Positions 15,375-24,716 of a stretch of DNA of 49,920 nucleotides are shown piece by piece. The notes under the pieces were generated by a model. It made no database searches. It was not told where the DNA came from and saw only the letters and a program-made list of their open reading frames with translations. The number at the start of each line of letters is the position of its first letter. Position 1 is the first letter of the stretch. The stretch spans positions 1 to 49,920 of the forward strand of contig JAGOQX010000006.1 of NCBI GenBank assembly GCA_018063105.1. The letters are read 5' to 3'. Both the position numbers and the translations under genes were made by a program. Source of the stretch: Patescibacteria group bacterium. GTDB lineage: Bacteria > Patescibacteriota > Patescibacteriia > 2-12-FULL-60-25.

Positions 15375-16487
15375 CTATGAGGCGAAATCGCCCTCATCAT
15401 CGTCAACGAGATGAAGACGAGGGGGTCGAACCGGTAGGCAGCACGGCTTCAGCTTTCGAAGCCACTGGCCGAGCTCTACGTCGCTCATGAGCTTGTGAAC
15501 AGTTGGAGATTTCGTCTTCGCATGTTCGAGTACAAAGAACACCTCTCTACCTTCCGTCAGAGTCGAATGACGGCATACGTAGACAGAAAACGGACTCAAC
15601 GCAACCGACAGATGACGCTTTCTTTCCCAGGCAATCGGCCGATGCGGGTGGCTCGATGAAGTAGCGACACTATACGGCTGCGAGTACCTCACACATTCCC
15701 AGACCCATTTGATCAGCCGACTCAGCGCACGATCAGCCATACGTCGAAGCAGGCTATGCGTAACTCGCTCACCGCTCTCCTGCGCCTGTGCGACTTCAGC
15801 GCGTGTGCAGTGAACGAGGTATTCCACGACTGAACCAAATGCCGTATCACCATACTGAACGACGAGTGCTGCGTGGAGAACTTCCTCGTGATGTTCGATG
15901 CGCTGCGGATTGCAACGCTTCCACGCATGCTCTGCCTTGTAAAGGTATCGAGCGTCGTCCAGTGTCGGCAGCGGCTCGGGCTGCTTCACCGGACTCGGCT
16001 CACGAGCAGCCCCCTTTGAAGACTTCTTCTTCGATGATCTGGGATGACGAATACCGTACTGGCTCGAAGAAAGCGTGGGCCGGCCACTAGCACCTGCGCC
16101 CATACGCCCTTGAATGAACTTTCGTCCATTCTTTAGAGCCTTGTCGATCTCCTCCTGCCTCCGACCACGCGCCTGAGCAATCACCTTCGGCGGCGTTGGT
16201 TTCTTCAGAAGACCAACTGCCTCCTGCCGAGGCTCTGCCGCAGGCAACGGATCGTGTCCGCCCTCCCCCATCAGAAACCGATGCTGCTCCTCTGCGATGC
16301 GAATCCGTTCGGCAATCTCAGAATCAACGGAGGCCTCGGGAACAGGAGCCGGCACTTGAGCCGTCCTACGACGCGGAACAAACGGAATCACCCTTCCCCA
16401 CCCAGGAGGTGCACTCACCGCCCGAAAGTCAATCGATCGACTTGGCGCCGGCACCTGCCTCAGAGCACTCGCTGTTCGTCTGTGCAT
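15375..16487 (-). CDS. Hypothetical protein, disordered basic N-terminus, accessory type
   Basis: The 370-residue product is not recognised. Residues 1-170 are rich in Arg, Pro, Ala and Lys and look disordered. Residues 175-340 look folded and mostly helical (LYKAEHAWKRCNPQRIEHHE, DTAFGSVVEYLVHCTRAEVA, LSRLIKWVWECVRYSQPY), ending in an acidic VDDDEGD tail. Codon use looks more G/C-rich than the flanking genes and resembles the DGR target and the tuf-fusA island genes. It has its own promoter-like TTGACA just upstream (about 16550) and a terminator. This suggests an independently acquired cassette between asnS and the 16556 gene. Confidence 0.7.
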   Translation of the reverse strand: MHRRTASALRQVPAPSRSIDFRAVSAPPGWGRVIPFVPRRRTAQVPAPVPEASVDSEIAERIRIAEEQHRFLMGEGGHDPLPAAEPRQEAVGLLKKPTPPKVIAQARGRRQEEIDKALKNGRKFIQGRMGAGASGRPTLSSSQYGIRHPRSSKKKSSKGAAREPSPVKQPEPLPTLDDARYLYKAEHAWKRCNPQRIEHHEEVLHAALVVQYGDTAFGSVVEYLVHCTRAEVAQAQESGERVTHSLLRRMADRALSRLIKWVWECVRYSQPYSVATSSSHPHRPIAWERKRHLSVALSPFSVYVCRHSTLTEGREVFFVLEHAKTKSPTVHKLMSDVELGQWLRKLKPCCLPVRPPRLHLVDDDEGDFAS

Positions 16488-16555
16488 TGGTCACCCTTTC
16501 ACGGCATTGAACAATCGAAGGAGCACCACGATTGAACAGGAAAAACTGAGTTTTG

Positions 16556-18706
16556 TCAATGCTTTGAACGCTCTTCAATTGTGTTCTGACGCCCTATTTC
16601 GTAATCAATCCGCTCCATCAACCCTTTAATCCGCGGATGGTGCTTCTTCAGTAACTCGGAACGAAACCAAGCTAACTGTCCTCGTTCAATATCTTCAAAT
16701 GAAGGCACGATATTCCTATAATCAAAAACCTTATCATCGCGTAATACCTGATTCATAAAAAAGGTGCCATCAATGCAGATACGCTTCCCAGAAACCTGTA
16801 GTCCAAGCAAAACCTTTCCAACGTCTGCATTCTGCTCATCATCTGCGTATATTTTTGTGACATCAACACTTATATCGCCATTTTTATTATCGCCAATAAC
16901 ACCTATATGAAATCTCTTTACATAGCTTAAATCAATTATCTGGGCCTCCAATCCCTTTATCGCCTCCCACTCCCAAAGATCCAAGGTTGGATACTTAACA
17001 ATGATCGTGCGGTCTTTTTTATCAAATTTTGATAAAAGTTTATAAAAATCTTCAATTCCAAAATGCTGAAAAGAAATTCCGTGCCTCGTTTCCAACTCAG
17101 TCCCAGCCAACACAACATCATGCGCAAGCACATCTTTTGAAGAAATCGTTGAATCCAACACCCGTTCTAACGTAACCGGTTGAACAGTAGCAGCGTTAAT
17201 CTCAAGACTATCAATAGGTGCACGCAATAATTCATCAACCGAATCCTGCGACCAACCATCTAAACTCGTGATTCGAAATCCTTCAACTCGTATGTATGGC
17301 ACGCCCTCTTCTTGCATCCGCAATCCTAACTTTCGCACATCTTCAGCGGATGGATTACGCAATTCAGACGTCTCAATTTTTGTTGGAAATACATGAGTCC
17401 CAGCATCCGTCATCCTTTGATCAAATAATGCATTAGCCTGCTCACTCGTATTTCGCTCATCCAATATCTCCACCTGCATCGGCGCTACCGCCGTGTCAAC
17501 ATATTTCTCTGGTTCCAACCCCTCTTTTTCAGCCTGCTCATAATTAAAGCTTGATCCTTTCAATTCACCCGTTGTGATATATCCACGCGGAATCGCTTGA
17601 TTCGTCACAACATCTATATTCGGACTCGGTGCAACCTCACCAGACTTTCCGGCAACGGCTGCGACTGCAACAATTTCCGATGCCACCGTACTCTTTTTTA
17701 AGAAATCTGCATTCACACGAACGGTGCCCGGCTCTGGTGACTCCCCCTGCAGCGTACGCAGACCCGGCTCCAACAGATATGTCGTCGGCGCCCCACCATG
17801 ACGAACGGTTAGCGTGGCAATAACGTGCTGCTTTTGAGCCGTCTCTCCAAGTTCATATCGCGATCGTTCAGACTCAGGCAAACGCTCAATAACTCCTTCC
17901 AAAACAATCTGCAATGCACGATCTATGGAATCACAATTTCGTTTCCCTGTTCTGAAGTATGTTGAAACCAACGCCTGCGACCAGTCATACGCCTTTTCTG
18001 ACCCAAATCGTTCTTCGACAATTCGCTTTATTTTTTGCTGATCAAGAGAACCACCGATCTCATTCACATATTTCTCAATCAAGCTATCTGCAATTCGCTC
18101 TGCCTCAGCAACCTCTTCTGCCGGAACCCCATGCAACCGCTCTAAATCAAAATACATTCGCTTGAATGAAATATGTTCACCGTGCGCGAGCTGTTCAGCT
18201 GTTTTCTTTTCATATTCTGCAACTGCTTTTTTATCTACTCGCAACTCACGCTCTCTAATCTGCGCCCGTACCTCCGCCTTTTTCTCGTCGCTTTGCGGGT
18301 GAATTACCATCCCCTCCTTAAACCAATTCGGATTGACCGACTCAACACCATGGACCACTCGATCGATCATCGTTCTTCCTTGAGGCGTCATCGGCACATG
18401 TAACCCAGCTGCAACCATCAGCATTTTTGCGAGCTTGCTTTGTTTTAACGATGCATATGCTTTTTGAAATACATTCAGCTCTTGTGGCTCCTGTGTTTGT
18501 ACCGGGACATCCAACACTGAAGGTGCTGGCTCTTCGCGTGCAATTTGATGCTTGATCTCTACAATACGATGATGCGCTTCTTGCGAAGCAGCGACTCGTT
18601 CACGTTCTAGTTCTTCAACAGAAAAATCTGGACGATCTTCAACGTCTCGTATTCGTGACCTCTGCTCTGTATGACGATCACCACCTCGCCGCTCTGTCTC
18701 GTGCAT
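16556..18706 (-). CDS. Large hypothetical protein with possible transglutaminase-like domain
   Basis: This soluble 716-residue protein has a charged, probably coiled-coil N-terminus (residues 1-60). A helical region then leads to a possible papain/transglutaminase-like core: GKRNCDSIDRALQIVLEGV with Cys258, QKQHVIATLTV with His294, and TYLLEPG with Glu313. That order fits a Cys-His-acid triad but is an inference only. The C-terminal 250 residues contain alternating strands and helices (IVKYPTLDLWEWEAIKGLEA). No known family is recognised. Its neighbours are a metallophosphoesterase upstream and the 15375 cassette downstream. Confidence 0.7.
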   Translation of the reverse strand: MHETERRGGDRHTEQRSRIRDVEDRPDFSVEELERERVAASQEAHHRIVEIKHQIAREEPAPSVLDVPVQTQEPQELNVFQKAYASLKQSKLAKMLMVAAGLHVPMTPQGRTMIDRVVHGVESVNPNWFKEGMVIHPQSDEKKAEVRAQIRERELRVDKKAVAEYEKKTAEQLAHGEHISFKRMYFDLERLHGVPAEEVAEAERIADSLIEKYVNEIGGSLDQQKIKRIVEERFGSEKAYDWSQALVSTYFRTGKRNCDSIDRALQIVLEGVIERLPESERSRYELGETAQKQHVIATLTVRHGGAPTTYLLEPGLRTLQGESPEPGTVRVNADFLKKSTVASEIVAVAAVAGKSGEVAPSPNIDVVTNQAIPRGYITTGELKGSSFNYEQAEKEGLEPEKYVDTAVAPMQVEILDERNTSEQANALFDQRMTDAGTHVFPTKIETSELRNPSAEDVRKLGLRMQEEGVPYIRVEGFRITSLDGWSQDSVDELLRAPIDSLEINAATVQPVTLERVLDSTISSKDVLAHDVVLAGTELETRHGISFQHFGIEDFYKLLSKFDKKDRTIIVKYPTLDLWEWEAIKGLEAQIIDLSYVKRFHIGVIGDNKNGDISVDVTKIYADDEQNADVGKVLLGLQVSGKRICIDGTFFMNQVLRDDKVFDYRNIVPSFEDIERGQLAWFRSELLKKHHPRIKGLMERIDYEIGRQNTIEERSKH

Positions 18707-18721
18707 GTATCAATAATAGCA

Positions 18722-19477
18722 TTATTTATTCACCACACACCATTCCGGCTGACCGATGAGCCCACTGTGATTCCATCGAAATAATCGAAACCCTTGCAAC
18801 TCGGTTGATGAACCTGCATTAAAAATCGTCAGAGCCCTTGGACTATGCGCAATCCGTGTTTCTAAAGACTTGTGACGATGTCCGTGAAGAATCAGATCAC
18901 AACGTCCAACGAGATCTTGGATCAAGTCCTGTCCAAGACACAACTCCTTGGCAAATGGCAAACGGAAAAATGTTGCTGCCTTCTCTAACCAATATTCTTC
19001 CGGCTGTGGCATCAAATGATGATGCAATGCGACGATCACCAAACTGTTCAAATCCGCATCTGCTACGGCTCGGTCAATATCCTCAATAACCTGCGCATCA
19101 ATTTTTCCATGCGAAAGCAATACATGCCGATTGTGCGCCCCCGTTGTATCAACCAATACCAGGTGTAGCCCATCACGACGTTCAATGGTCACACGCTGAT
19201 CCAGCATCATCCCATGGGCAACGCCTTCCCCAACGCGATCATGATTTCCCGGTACGACAATGCATCGATTTGTCTCGATAAATTCAGCAAAAAGACTCTG
19301 GAACTGCGCGTATTCAGACAAGCGTCCATGTTCCGTACTATCCCCCGTCACAATCACAAGGTCTACCCGAGCCTCCCGAAGTCGATCACGAATAGCGGTT
19401 GCAATACGCAATCGTTCTGGAGAATAGCCAATATGCAGATCGGACAGATGGGCTATTAGTTTTGGAGGAATTGCCAC
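18722..19477 (-). CDS. Calcineurin-like metallophosphoesterase
   Basis: The 251-residue hydrolase has every motif of the dinuclear-metal phosphoesterase fold: DLHIG near the N-terminus, GDSTEHG, GNHD, LHHH and GHRHKS near the C-terminus. These bind two metal ions and activate water. Substrate is unclear; cyclic nucleotide, lipid phosphate and nucleic acid members all share these motifs. The start codon is GTG. The domain spans the whole protein, with no signal peptide. It precedes the 716-residue gene by 15 bases and is probably co-transcribed with it. Confidence 0.88.
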   Translation of the reverse strand: MAIPPKLIAHLSDLHIGYSPERLRIATAIRDRLREARVDLVIVTGDSTEHGRLSEYAQFQSLFAEFIETNRCIVVPGNHDRVGEGVAHGMMLDQRVTIERRDGLHLVLVDTTGAHNRHVLLSHGKIDAQVIEDIDRAVADADLNSLVIVALHHHLMPQPEEYWLEKAATFFRLPFAKELCLGQDLIQDLVGRCDLILHGHRHKSLETRIAHSPRALTIFNAGSSTELQGFRLFRWNHSGLIGQPEWCVVNK

Positions 19478-19549
19478 AATGGTGCCTTCAATATATTACG
19501 ACACAAACACTGAAAAAGGTACAAATAAGGAGATTTATTCAAAAAATGC

Positions 19550-20233
19550 CTATCCCATCAACGCCTGCACCGTGAGTGCCCCATGAAGTTCTCGTTCAAG
19601 CGGCGTCTGCTTTACAGCCTCATCTACGAACTCACAGGCAGAGTGAAGTACGTCAACTGAAGCCGTGACCTTTGCAACGTGAGCCAGGGACATTGAGCGC
19701 ATGTATGAAATGAGGGCAAGCGAAGGCATCAACGTTGTTTGTTCTGGATTTTTTTCAATAGGTGGAGCGAAACCTGTAAGACCCAGCAGACGAAGCGTGA
19801 CGGCTGAAAGTAACAGTCGCGCGCGATCCGGCGTTGGCTCATGTGGAAACCAATTCAACGTCTGTTGAACTTCTTGAAGCAACTCAAAAACCTGCACGTC
19901 CGAAATTCCAGGACGCGTTAACCGAATCACCATATCCGAAACAGCACCAGCGATCGCAAAACAGGAGAGGCCGGATTTCGATGACCAATTCATCACCGGA
20001 CTCGATTGAAGGCGCGCGACCGCTAAACTATCAAAATATTTTCCCTTTGCGATCATCACTTCACTTTCTGAAAATGGTTCAAGATGACCCGCCTGCTTTG
20101 ATGAACTCGAACACGACCCGCGAGCCACCGCAACAAGCAATCCGTGTTCACGACCGTACATCGTGTATCGCCGATCACGTTCACGATACGCTTCGCGTTT
20201 TAAAACAATGACACGATCACGAAGGTAAGCCAT
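19550..20233 (-). CDS. recO: DNA repair protein RecO
   Basis: RecO, with RecR, loads RecA on gapped single-stranded DNA. The 227-residue product starts with the N-terminal OB fold (VIVLKREAYRERDRRYTMY, HGLLVAVARGS) typical of RecO. A helical domain follows with HLEPFSESEVMIAKGKYFDSL and ends LHGALTVQALMG. The zinc-binding cysteine set of some RecO proteins is absent. Its start overlaps the end of ruvX by 17 bases, so the two recombination genes are probably translated together. Confidence 0.85.
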   Translation of the reverse strand: MAYLRDRVIVLKREAYRERDRRYTMYGREHGLLVAVARGSCSSSSKQAGHLEPFSESEVMIAKGKYFDSLAVARLQSSPVMNWSSKSGLSCFAIAGAVSDMVIRLTRPGISDVQVFELLQEVQQTLNWFPHEPTPDRARLLLSAVTLRLLGLTGFAPPIEKNPEQTTLMPSLALISYMRSMSLAHVAKVTASVDVLHSACEFVDEAVKQTPLERELHGALTVQALMG

Positions 20234-20630
20234 TAGCGTTTTTATCTAACCATGTTTGCAAAATTGCGACCGCAGCTAAATCATCACGCTTTCCCTTTTC
20301 CCCCATCTCTTGCGTGTATCGCGCAGCCAGTTGTGATGACATTGTTTCATCCTGCTCAACAACTCGACATCCGAGACCAGAAAGATCTTCAATAAATTTC
20401 CGAATCGATCGCACCTGATCATTTTCCTGACCAGACTGACGCAATGGACGTGGAATACCGATCACAATTAATTCAACAAGATCGCGCTTCACGACATCAT
20501 GGATACGAGCCAACAATGTGAGTTGATCATCCCAAGTAATGATTCCCCACGCACTCGCGATGCAGGATTCTGTATCACCAATAGCTAATCCAACGCGACG
20601 TGATCCGTAATCAATTCCAAGGACTCTCAT
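20217..20630 (-). CDS. ruvX: Putative Holliday junction resolvase RuvX/YqgF
   Basis: This 137-residue RNase H-fold nuclease is thought to process recombination intermediates or pre-16S rRNA. Catalytic acids are seen in VLGIDYGSRRVGLAIGD, in the EQDETMSS strand and in GKRDDLAAVAIL. VIGIPRPLRQSG is the usual loop. The ATG at 20630 overlaps the map stop codon (ATGA), a better start than the one 12 bases upstream, and begins MRVLGIDYG as in the family. Confidence 0.92.
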   Translation of the reverse strand: MRVLGIDYGSRRVGLAIGDTESCIASAWGIITWDDQLTLLARIHDVVKRDLVELIVIGIPRPLRQSGQENDQVRSIRKFIEDLSGLGCRVVEQDETMSSQLAARYTQEMGEKGKRDDLAAVAILQTWLDKNANGLPS

Positions 20631-21403
20631 AGCGTTGGCCACGGCGTGATCAATTCATATCCATCATCTGTCACCGCGATCGTCACTTCTTCATGTGCTG
20701 CTGTTGAGTGATCACGCGTCACAATCGTCCATCCATCATCCTTCATCGCCACGCGCCAATCACCCATCGTCACCATCGGCTCAATCGCCAACACCATGCC
20801 TGTTTGTAATTTTATTTTTGGAGCGCGTGCATCTCGGAAATTTGGAATCTGTGGTTCTTCATGAACCGCGTGACCAACACCATGACCAACAAGATCTCGC
20901 ACGATGCCATATTTTGGTTTCAATGCATCTTCAACCGCCGCGCTAATCTCACTAACCAACGCCCCGGACTTAATGACGGACAAACCTTGACGCAATGATT
21001 GTTTCGTCGCAGCACATAAATCCTTCACCTCTTGTGAAACATCACCAACCATCACGGTCGACGCCATATCCGTCGCCAACCCTTCAAACCAACAGCCGAT
21101 ATCGAGACCAACGACGTCGCCATTTTTGATGGTGCGAGACGGAGTTGCGAGACCATGAACCACTTCATCGTTAATCGAAATACAAATCGTCCCGGGATAC
21201 GCCGGATCATTCATTGAAATGCGATACCCCAAAAATGAAGGCTTCGCGCCCTCCGCCTCCATCGTCTCTCGCGCCACCCGATCAATCTCGACCGTCGTCG
21301 CACCCGCCACACACACCTTCATCGCCGCAACCAACGCCCGCGACAAAATAGCGCCACCGCGCTTCAGTTTTTCAATTTCTTCAGGGGATTTTATGAGAGA
21401 CAT
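20627..21403 (-). CDS. map: Methionine aminopeptidase, type I
   Basis: This 258-residue enzyme removes the initiator Met from nascent proteins. The five metal ligands are visible: the Asp of GLDIGCW, the Asp of LATDMAST, the His of GHGVGHAVHEEP, the Glu of AIEPMV and the Glu of AHEEVT. There is no N-terminal zinc-finger extension. It lies in the usual adk-map order downstream of secY, but the infA-rpmJ-rpsM group that often follows is absent, replaced by ruvX and recO. Confidence 0.95.
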   Translation of the reverse strand: MSLIKSPEEIEKLKRGGAILSRALVAAMKVCVAGATTVEIDRVARETMEAEGAKPSFLGYRISMNDPAYPGTICISINDEVVHGLATPSRTIKNGDVVGLDIGCWFEGLATDMASTVMVGDVSQEVKDLCAATKQSLRQGLSVIKSGALVSEISAAVEDALKPKYGIVRDLVGHGVGHAVHEEPQIPNFRDARAPKIKLQTGMVLAIEPMVTMGDWRVAMKDDGWTIVTRDHSTAAHEEVTIAVTDDGYELITPWPTL

Positions 21404-21415
21404 ACTATCAACAGC

Positions 21416-22075
21416 TTACCCAGAAAATCCCAATTTGGCCATCTTTCTCGTCATCTCTTCAAATGTATACGAAATCGGCTGTTCTCCCTGAACAACTAAA
21501 AGAACCCCGCGCTGACGGTAAAACGTGTTCAGCGGTTCGGTCATGAAATGAAATGCGGCGAGGCGTTTGCGGATGGCTTCTTCGTAGTCATCGTCTCGTG
21601 GGGCGATTTTTCCTCCGCAGAGGGTGCAGACATTCGGCTTCACCGGTGGTGAGTCTGTGAGGTGATAGGTCGCTTTGCATCGTACGCATTGGCGACGACC
21701 GAGGAGACGACGGACGGCTTCGGTGTCTGAAATTTTGATGAAGAGGGCAAGGTTGATTTTCACGATGCGATCTAAAAACATGGCCTGCTCAATGTTGCGC
21801 GGATAGCCATCTAAAATAAATCCTTTGCTCAAATCTAATTTTTTTAATCGTTGCGTCACAACCGCGTTCACCACTTCGTCCGGTGCGAGGAGCCCTTGAT
21901 CAACATACGCTTTCAACAATTTTCCGAGGTGTGTCTGCTCCGCAATTTCTGCGCGAAACATCTCCCCTGCCCCGATCAACGGAATATCATAACGCTCGGC
22001 CAAGAGTTGGCCTTGCGTTCCTTTTCCGCAACCTTGCGGACCAAATAAGACAGCTTGAATGCGTTTTGTTTTCAT
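21416..22075 (-). CDS. adk: Adenylate kinase (zinc LID type)
   Basis: The 219-residue enzyme interconverts ATP plus AMP and two ADP. The P-loop is GPQGCGKGT, and the AMP region has GFILDGYPRNIEQA. The LID carries two CxxC pairs (CVRCKATYHL and CTLCGGKI) that should bind zinc, followed by RDDDYEEAIRKRL with catalytic arginine. The ATG at 22075 fits the family; an open frame continues upstream to 22345 but overlaps another gene in a wrong frame. It overlaps the upstream membrane-protein gene by four bases. Confidence 0.95.
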   Translation of the reverse strand: MKTKRIQAVLFGPQGCGKGTQGQLLAERYDIPLIGAGEMFRAEIAEQTHLGKLLKAYVDQGLLAPDEVVNAVVTQRLKKLDLSKGFILDGYPRNIEQAMFLDRIVKINLALFIKISDTEAVRRLLGRRQCVRCKATYHLTDSPPVKPNVCTLCGGKIAPRDDDYEEAIRKRLAAFHFMTEPLNTFYRQRGVLLVVQGEQPISYTFEEMTRKMAKLGFSG

Positions 22076-22839
22076 AACACTCCGACAAGACGTAAGATCG
22101 TAAATGGAACAGCGGCACCCACAACAAGAATCCCAACGCTGAATTGACGACGTGAAACCGGCAGAAGAAGAACACAGAATACCGCAACGGCAATGCCACC
22201 GCCAATACACCAAGCCCAATATGATTTCACTGCAACAGCATAAGCCAGGATACTCATCGGTACAACCAGATCTGCAGGCATCAAGATGGGTCCTTTCACA
22301 CGACCCGGAAGCTCGTATGAGGTGCCTGGTAATTTTCCGATCCAACCCAATTCAATTGGCGGAAAGAGCATATCATAGGCTCCCCACGAGACCAACGCAA
22401 GAAGAAGAAAATCTGGAGGAAACCCTGTTCCGAGATTGATGGATGCGCCGACAACACCAATCGCACACATCATCCACTGAAATGCGGGGACACGAATGAC
22501 TAAGCCACACAACGTAATCAGTGAGGCGATTCCAATCGCCACGTCATACGGGAACACGAGCAAACACGCAAACCATACGCCGGGGAAGATCCAGAGAGCT
22601 GCGATCAACTCCCACAACCCACGAGCGGAATGCCGCAGCGCGAGACCAATCACCAACACGCACGCCACAATCCCATTAAAAACATACTGCCACGATTGAA
22701 CGGACGACTGAGACAACTGGGGGGCCAACGTCGTTCGCCATGTTAATCCGGCCACGATCACTGCCTGGACAAGGTACAATCCTAACCGTAGCCATTGTTC
22801 GTGACGCGCAGAAAGATGCTCAAGGCTCGGTGATGCCAT
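22072..22839 (-). CDS. Multi-pass membrane protein, presenilin-like aspartyl protease candidate
   Basis: This 255-residue protein has about eight or nine transmembrane helices. The pair W-G-A-Y-D156 and M-P-A-D190-L-V-V-P resembles the YD and GxGD catalytic motifs of archaeal presenilin homologues, with LVVP after the second Asp as in that family. The GxGD glycines are replaced by P-A, and the terminal PAL is at best a VPF. It may be a divergent or inactive relative. The ATG at 22839 is chosen, since the ATG at 22902 lies inside the terminator hairpin. It is coupled to adk by an ATGA overlap. Confidence 0.6.
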   Translation of the reverse strand: MASPSLEHLSARHEQWLRLGLYLVQAVIVAGLTWRTTLAPQLSQSSVQSWQYVFNGIVACVLVIGLALRHSARGLWELIAALWIFPGVWFACLLVFPYDVAIGIASLITLCGLVIRVPAFQWMMCAIGVVGASINLGTGFPPDFLLLALVSWGAYDMLFPPIELGWIGKLPGTSYELPGRVKGPILMPADLVVPMSILAYAVAVKSYWAWCIGGGIAVAVFCVLLLPVSRRQFSVGILVVGAAVPFTILRLVGVL

Positions 22840-22890
22840 ACGTGAATCGCCCACAGCATATCGGATATGCAAACGTGTGACGAGGAATAC

Positions 22891-22930
22891 AAAAATCCTC
22901 AATGCGACTGACGGTCATTGAGGATTTTTT
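22891..22930. terminator. Bidirectional terminator after secY
   Basis: A perfect 14-bp stem (AAAAATCCTCAATG and its complement) has an 11-base loop and T runs on both strands. It ends the long ribosomal-protein/secY transcript on the minus strand before the membrane-protein/adk unit. Confidence 0.8.
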
Positions 22931-22942
22931 GTTTTTTCTGTT

Positions 22943-24214
22943 CTAGTAGGCGTCGTATTCGTGCATCGTCAATTGTGATTCAACCTGTTTCACAGATTCG
23001 ATAATCACAGACACCACGATCAACAATGAAGTTCCACCAATCGCCAATGTGGTCGATCCAGCCAATCCTTGAACAATGAGCGGAAGTACCGCGATCGCGC
23101 CCAAGAACAATGCACCGATCAAATTGATACGATAGATAATGGATTGCAAATAGTCAGCCGTTGGTTTACCAGGACGAATGCCTGGAATAAACCCGCCTTG
23201 TTTTTGCAAGTTCTCCGCAATCTGTTCTGGATGGAACACGACTGCCGTGTAAAAGAATGTGAACAACACGACGAGCGCGAAATATAGAACACCGTACACA
23301 ACCTGATTTTGAATGATTGCAACAACCCACTGTGCCGCGCCAGCAACCCACGCGGTCTTCGCGTGAATGAAGAACTGTGCAACAACGGATGGGAAGAGCA
23401 ACAATGAAATCGCGAAGATGATCGGGATCACCCCAGACATATTCACACGCAATGGCAAGCTTGTCATTACCCCACCTCCACCACCTGCGTGAGACTGTCG
23501 TGCATATTGCACCGGAATATTGCGCTGACCTTCCGTGATAAACACAACACCGATAATGGTGATCACTGCAACAACCGCATACATCACATAGGTGAAGAAT
23601 TGTGACGGATCATAGGTTGAAGCCATCTGACCAAACATACGTGGAATATCGGCTAAAATACCGGCCATGATGAGCAATGACACGCCATTTCCAACCTTCT
23701 TTTCTGACATCAACTCACCAATAAACATGAGGAACACCGTACCGGCAGTAACCGTTGCGATCAATGCAACCATGTGCAACGTATCCGTCTTAGTCAAGAT
23801 CTGAAGCTGTGATTGTTGAAGTAATTGAATCAATCCAAATGACTGAATAATTGCCAGTGGAATCGTCAACAGTCGTGTCCATTGCGTGATACGTTTTTGA
23901 CCCTGCTCACCCTCTTTTTGAATTTCTTCCAATCGAGGAATGATCATCGTTAAGAGCTGAAAGATGATTGACGCCGTAATATACGGTGCAACACCTAACG
24001 CGATAACGGCAAAGTTACGTACCGTTCCACCGGAAAACAGGTTCAAGAGACCGAGAACTTGATTTGCCTGGAAGAACCGATGCAATGCATCAAGATCAAT
24101 TCCAGGAAGCGGGATGTGTGCGGTCAATCGAAAGATGACCATCATGGCAAACACAAACAGCAATCCACGACGGACTTCACTGACGCGCCAAATTGCTTGT
24201 ACTTTTTCCCACAT
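22943..24214 (-). CDS. secY: Protein translocase subunit SecY
   Basis: SecY is the channel of the general secretion pathway. The 423-residue product has ten hydrophobic helices and typical landmarks: FRLTAHIPLPGID (helix 1 and plug region), LNLFSGGTVRNFAVIALGVAPYI, KRITQWTR and PGIRPGKPTADYL near the cytoplasmic loop before helix 9. The ATG at 24214 has GGAGG five bases upstream. A TTG four codons earlier would have the Shine-Dalgarno inside the gene. It follows rplO, as in the standard spc order. Confidence 0.96.
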   Translation of the reverse strand: MWEKVQAIWRVSEVRRGLLFVFAMMVIFRLTAHIPLPGIDLDALHRFFQANQVLGLLNLFSGGTVRNFAVIALGVAPYITASIIFQLLTMIIPRLEEIQKEGEQGQKRITQWTRLLTIPLAIIQSFGLIQLLQQSQLQILTKTDTLHMVALIATVTAGTVFLMFIGELMSEKKVGNGVSLLIMAGILADIPRMFGQMASTYDPSQFFTYVMYAVVAVITIIGVVFITEGQRNIPVQYARQSHAGGGGGVMTSLPLRVNMSGVIPIIFAISLLLFPSVVAQFFIHAKTAWVAGAAQWVVAIIQNQVVYGVLYFALVVLFTFFYTAVVFHPEQIAENLQKQGGFIPGIRPGKPTADYLQSIIYRINLIGALFLGAIAVLPLIVQGLAGSTTLAIGGTSLLIVVSVIIESVKQVESQLTMHEYDAY

Positions 24215-24236
24215 AGGGGCCTCCAAAAATCAAGAA

Positions 24237-24713
24237 TTAGCTTTTCTTATTCCGTTGCTTGCTGCGAGGTTTTGCGCCCGCTTTTCCGCCAGCCTTTTCG
24301 ATCGCTGCTGCTGCAGAAGCGGTCGCCAAGACATGATCCAACACGAGAGCCTTATCAAGCGCGATCGAACCAACGATCTTCGCTGAATCAGCTGTTTTTG
24401 AAATGAGATGCTTGTCCTTCAACGTTTGCACTGTAATCTTATCACCTGCGTTAAAGTTCTTCGCCAAAACTTCAAGGCTCACGACCGCTGACTTTTCGTA
24501 GCGGCTCTGGAACCCGCGCAATTTCGGGAAGGACAACAACATCTGCTTGATACCCTTGAGTTTCAAGTTTTTGCGTCCGCCAGTACGTGCACGTTGCCCC
24601 TTTGTACCGCGACCTGCTGTGGTTCCGCGACCGGAAGCGTTACCGCGACCAAGACGAAATGTTTTCGTACGTGAACCTGCGGCAGGTTTGATTGTGTGGA
24701 GAGTAAGTGACAT
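24237..24713 (-). CDS. rplO: Ribosomal protein L15
   Basis: L15 is a late-assembly 50S protein. The 158-residue product has the Gly/Arg-rich N-terminal extension that enters the rRNA (RLGRGNASGRGTTAGRGTKG) and the globular domain with VVSLEVLAKNFNAGD. The C-terminus carries an extra Lys/Arg/Gly tail. It begins three bases after the rpsE stop codon. No rpmD (L30) gene lies between them, unlike most bacteria. Confidence 0.95.
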   Translation of the reverse strand: MSLTLHTIKPAAGSRTKTFRLGRGNASGRGTTAGRGTKGQRARTGGRKNLKLKGIKQMLLSFPKLRGFQSRYEKSAVVSLEVLAKNFNAGDKITVQTLKDKHLISKTADSAKIVGSIALDKALVLDHVLATASAAAAIEKAGGKAGAKPRSKQRNKKS

Positions 24714-24716
24714 ACG

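Noticed and set aside
20627-20630. TGA recoded as Gly (code 25)
   Set aside because: TGA ends map at its ATGA overlap with ruvX, and ends other complete genes, so it acts as a stop.
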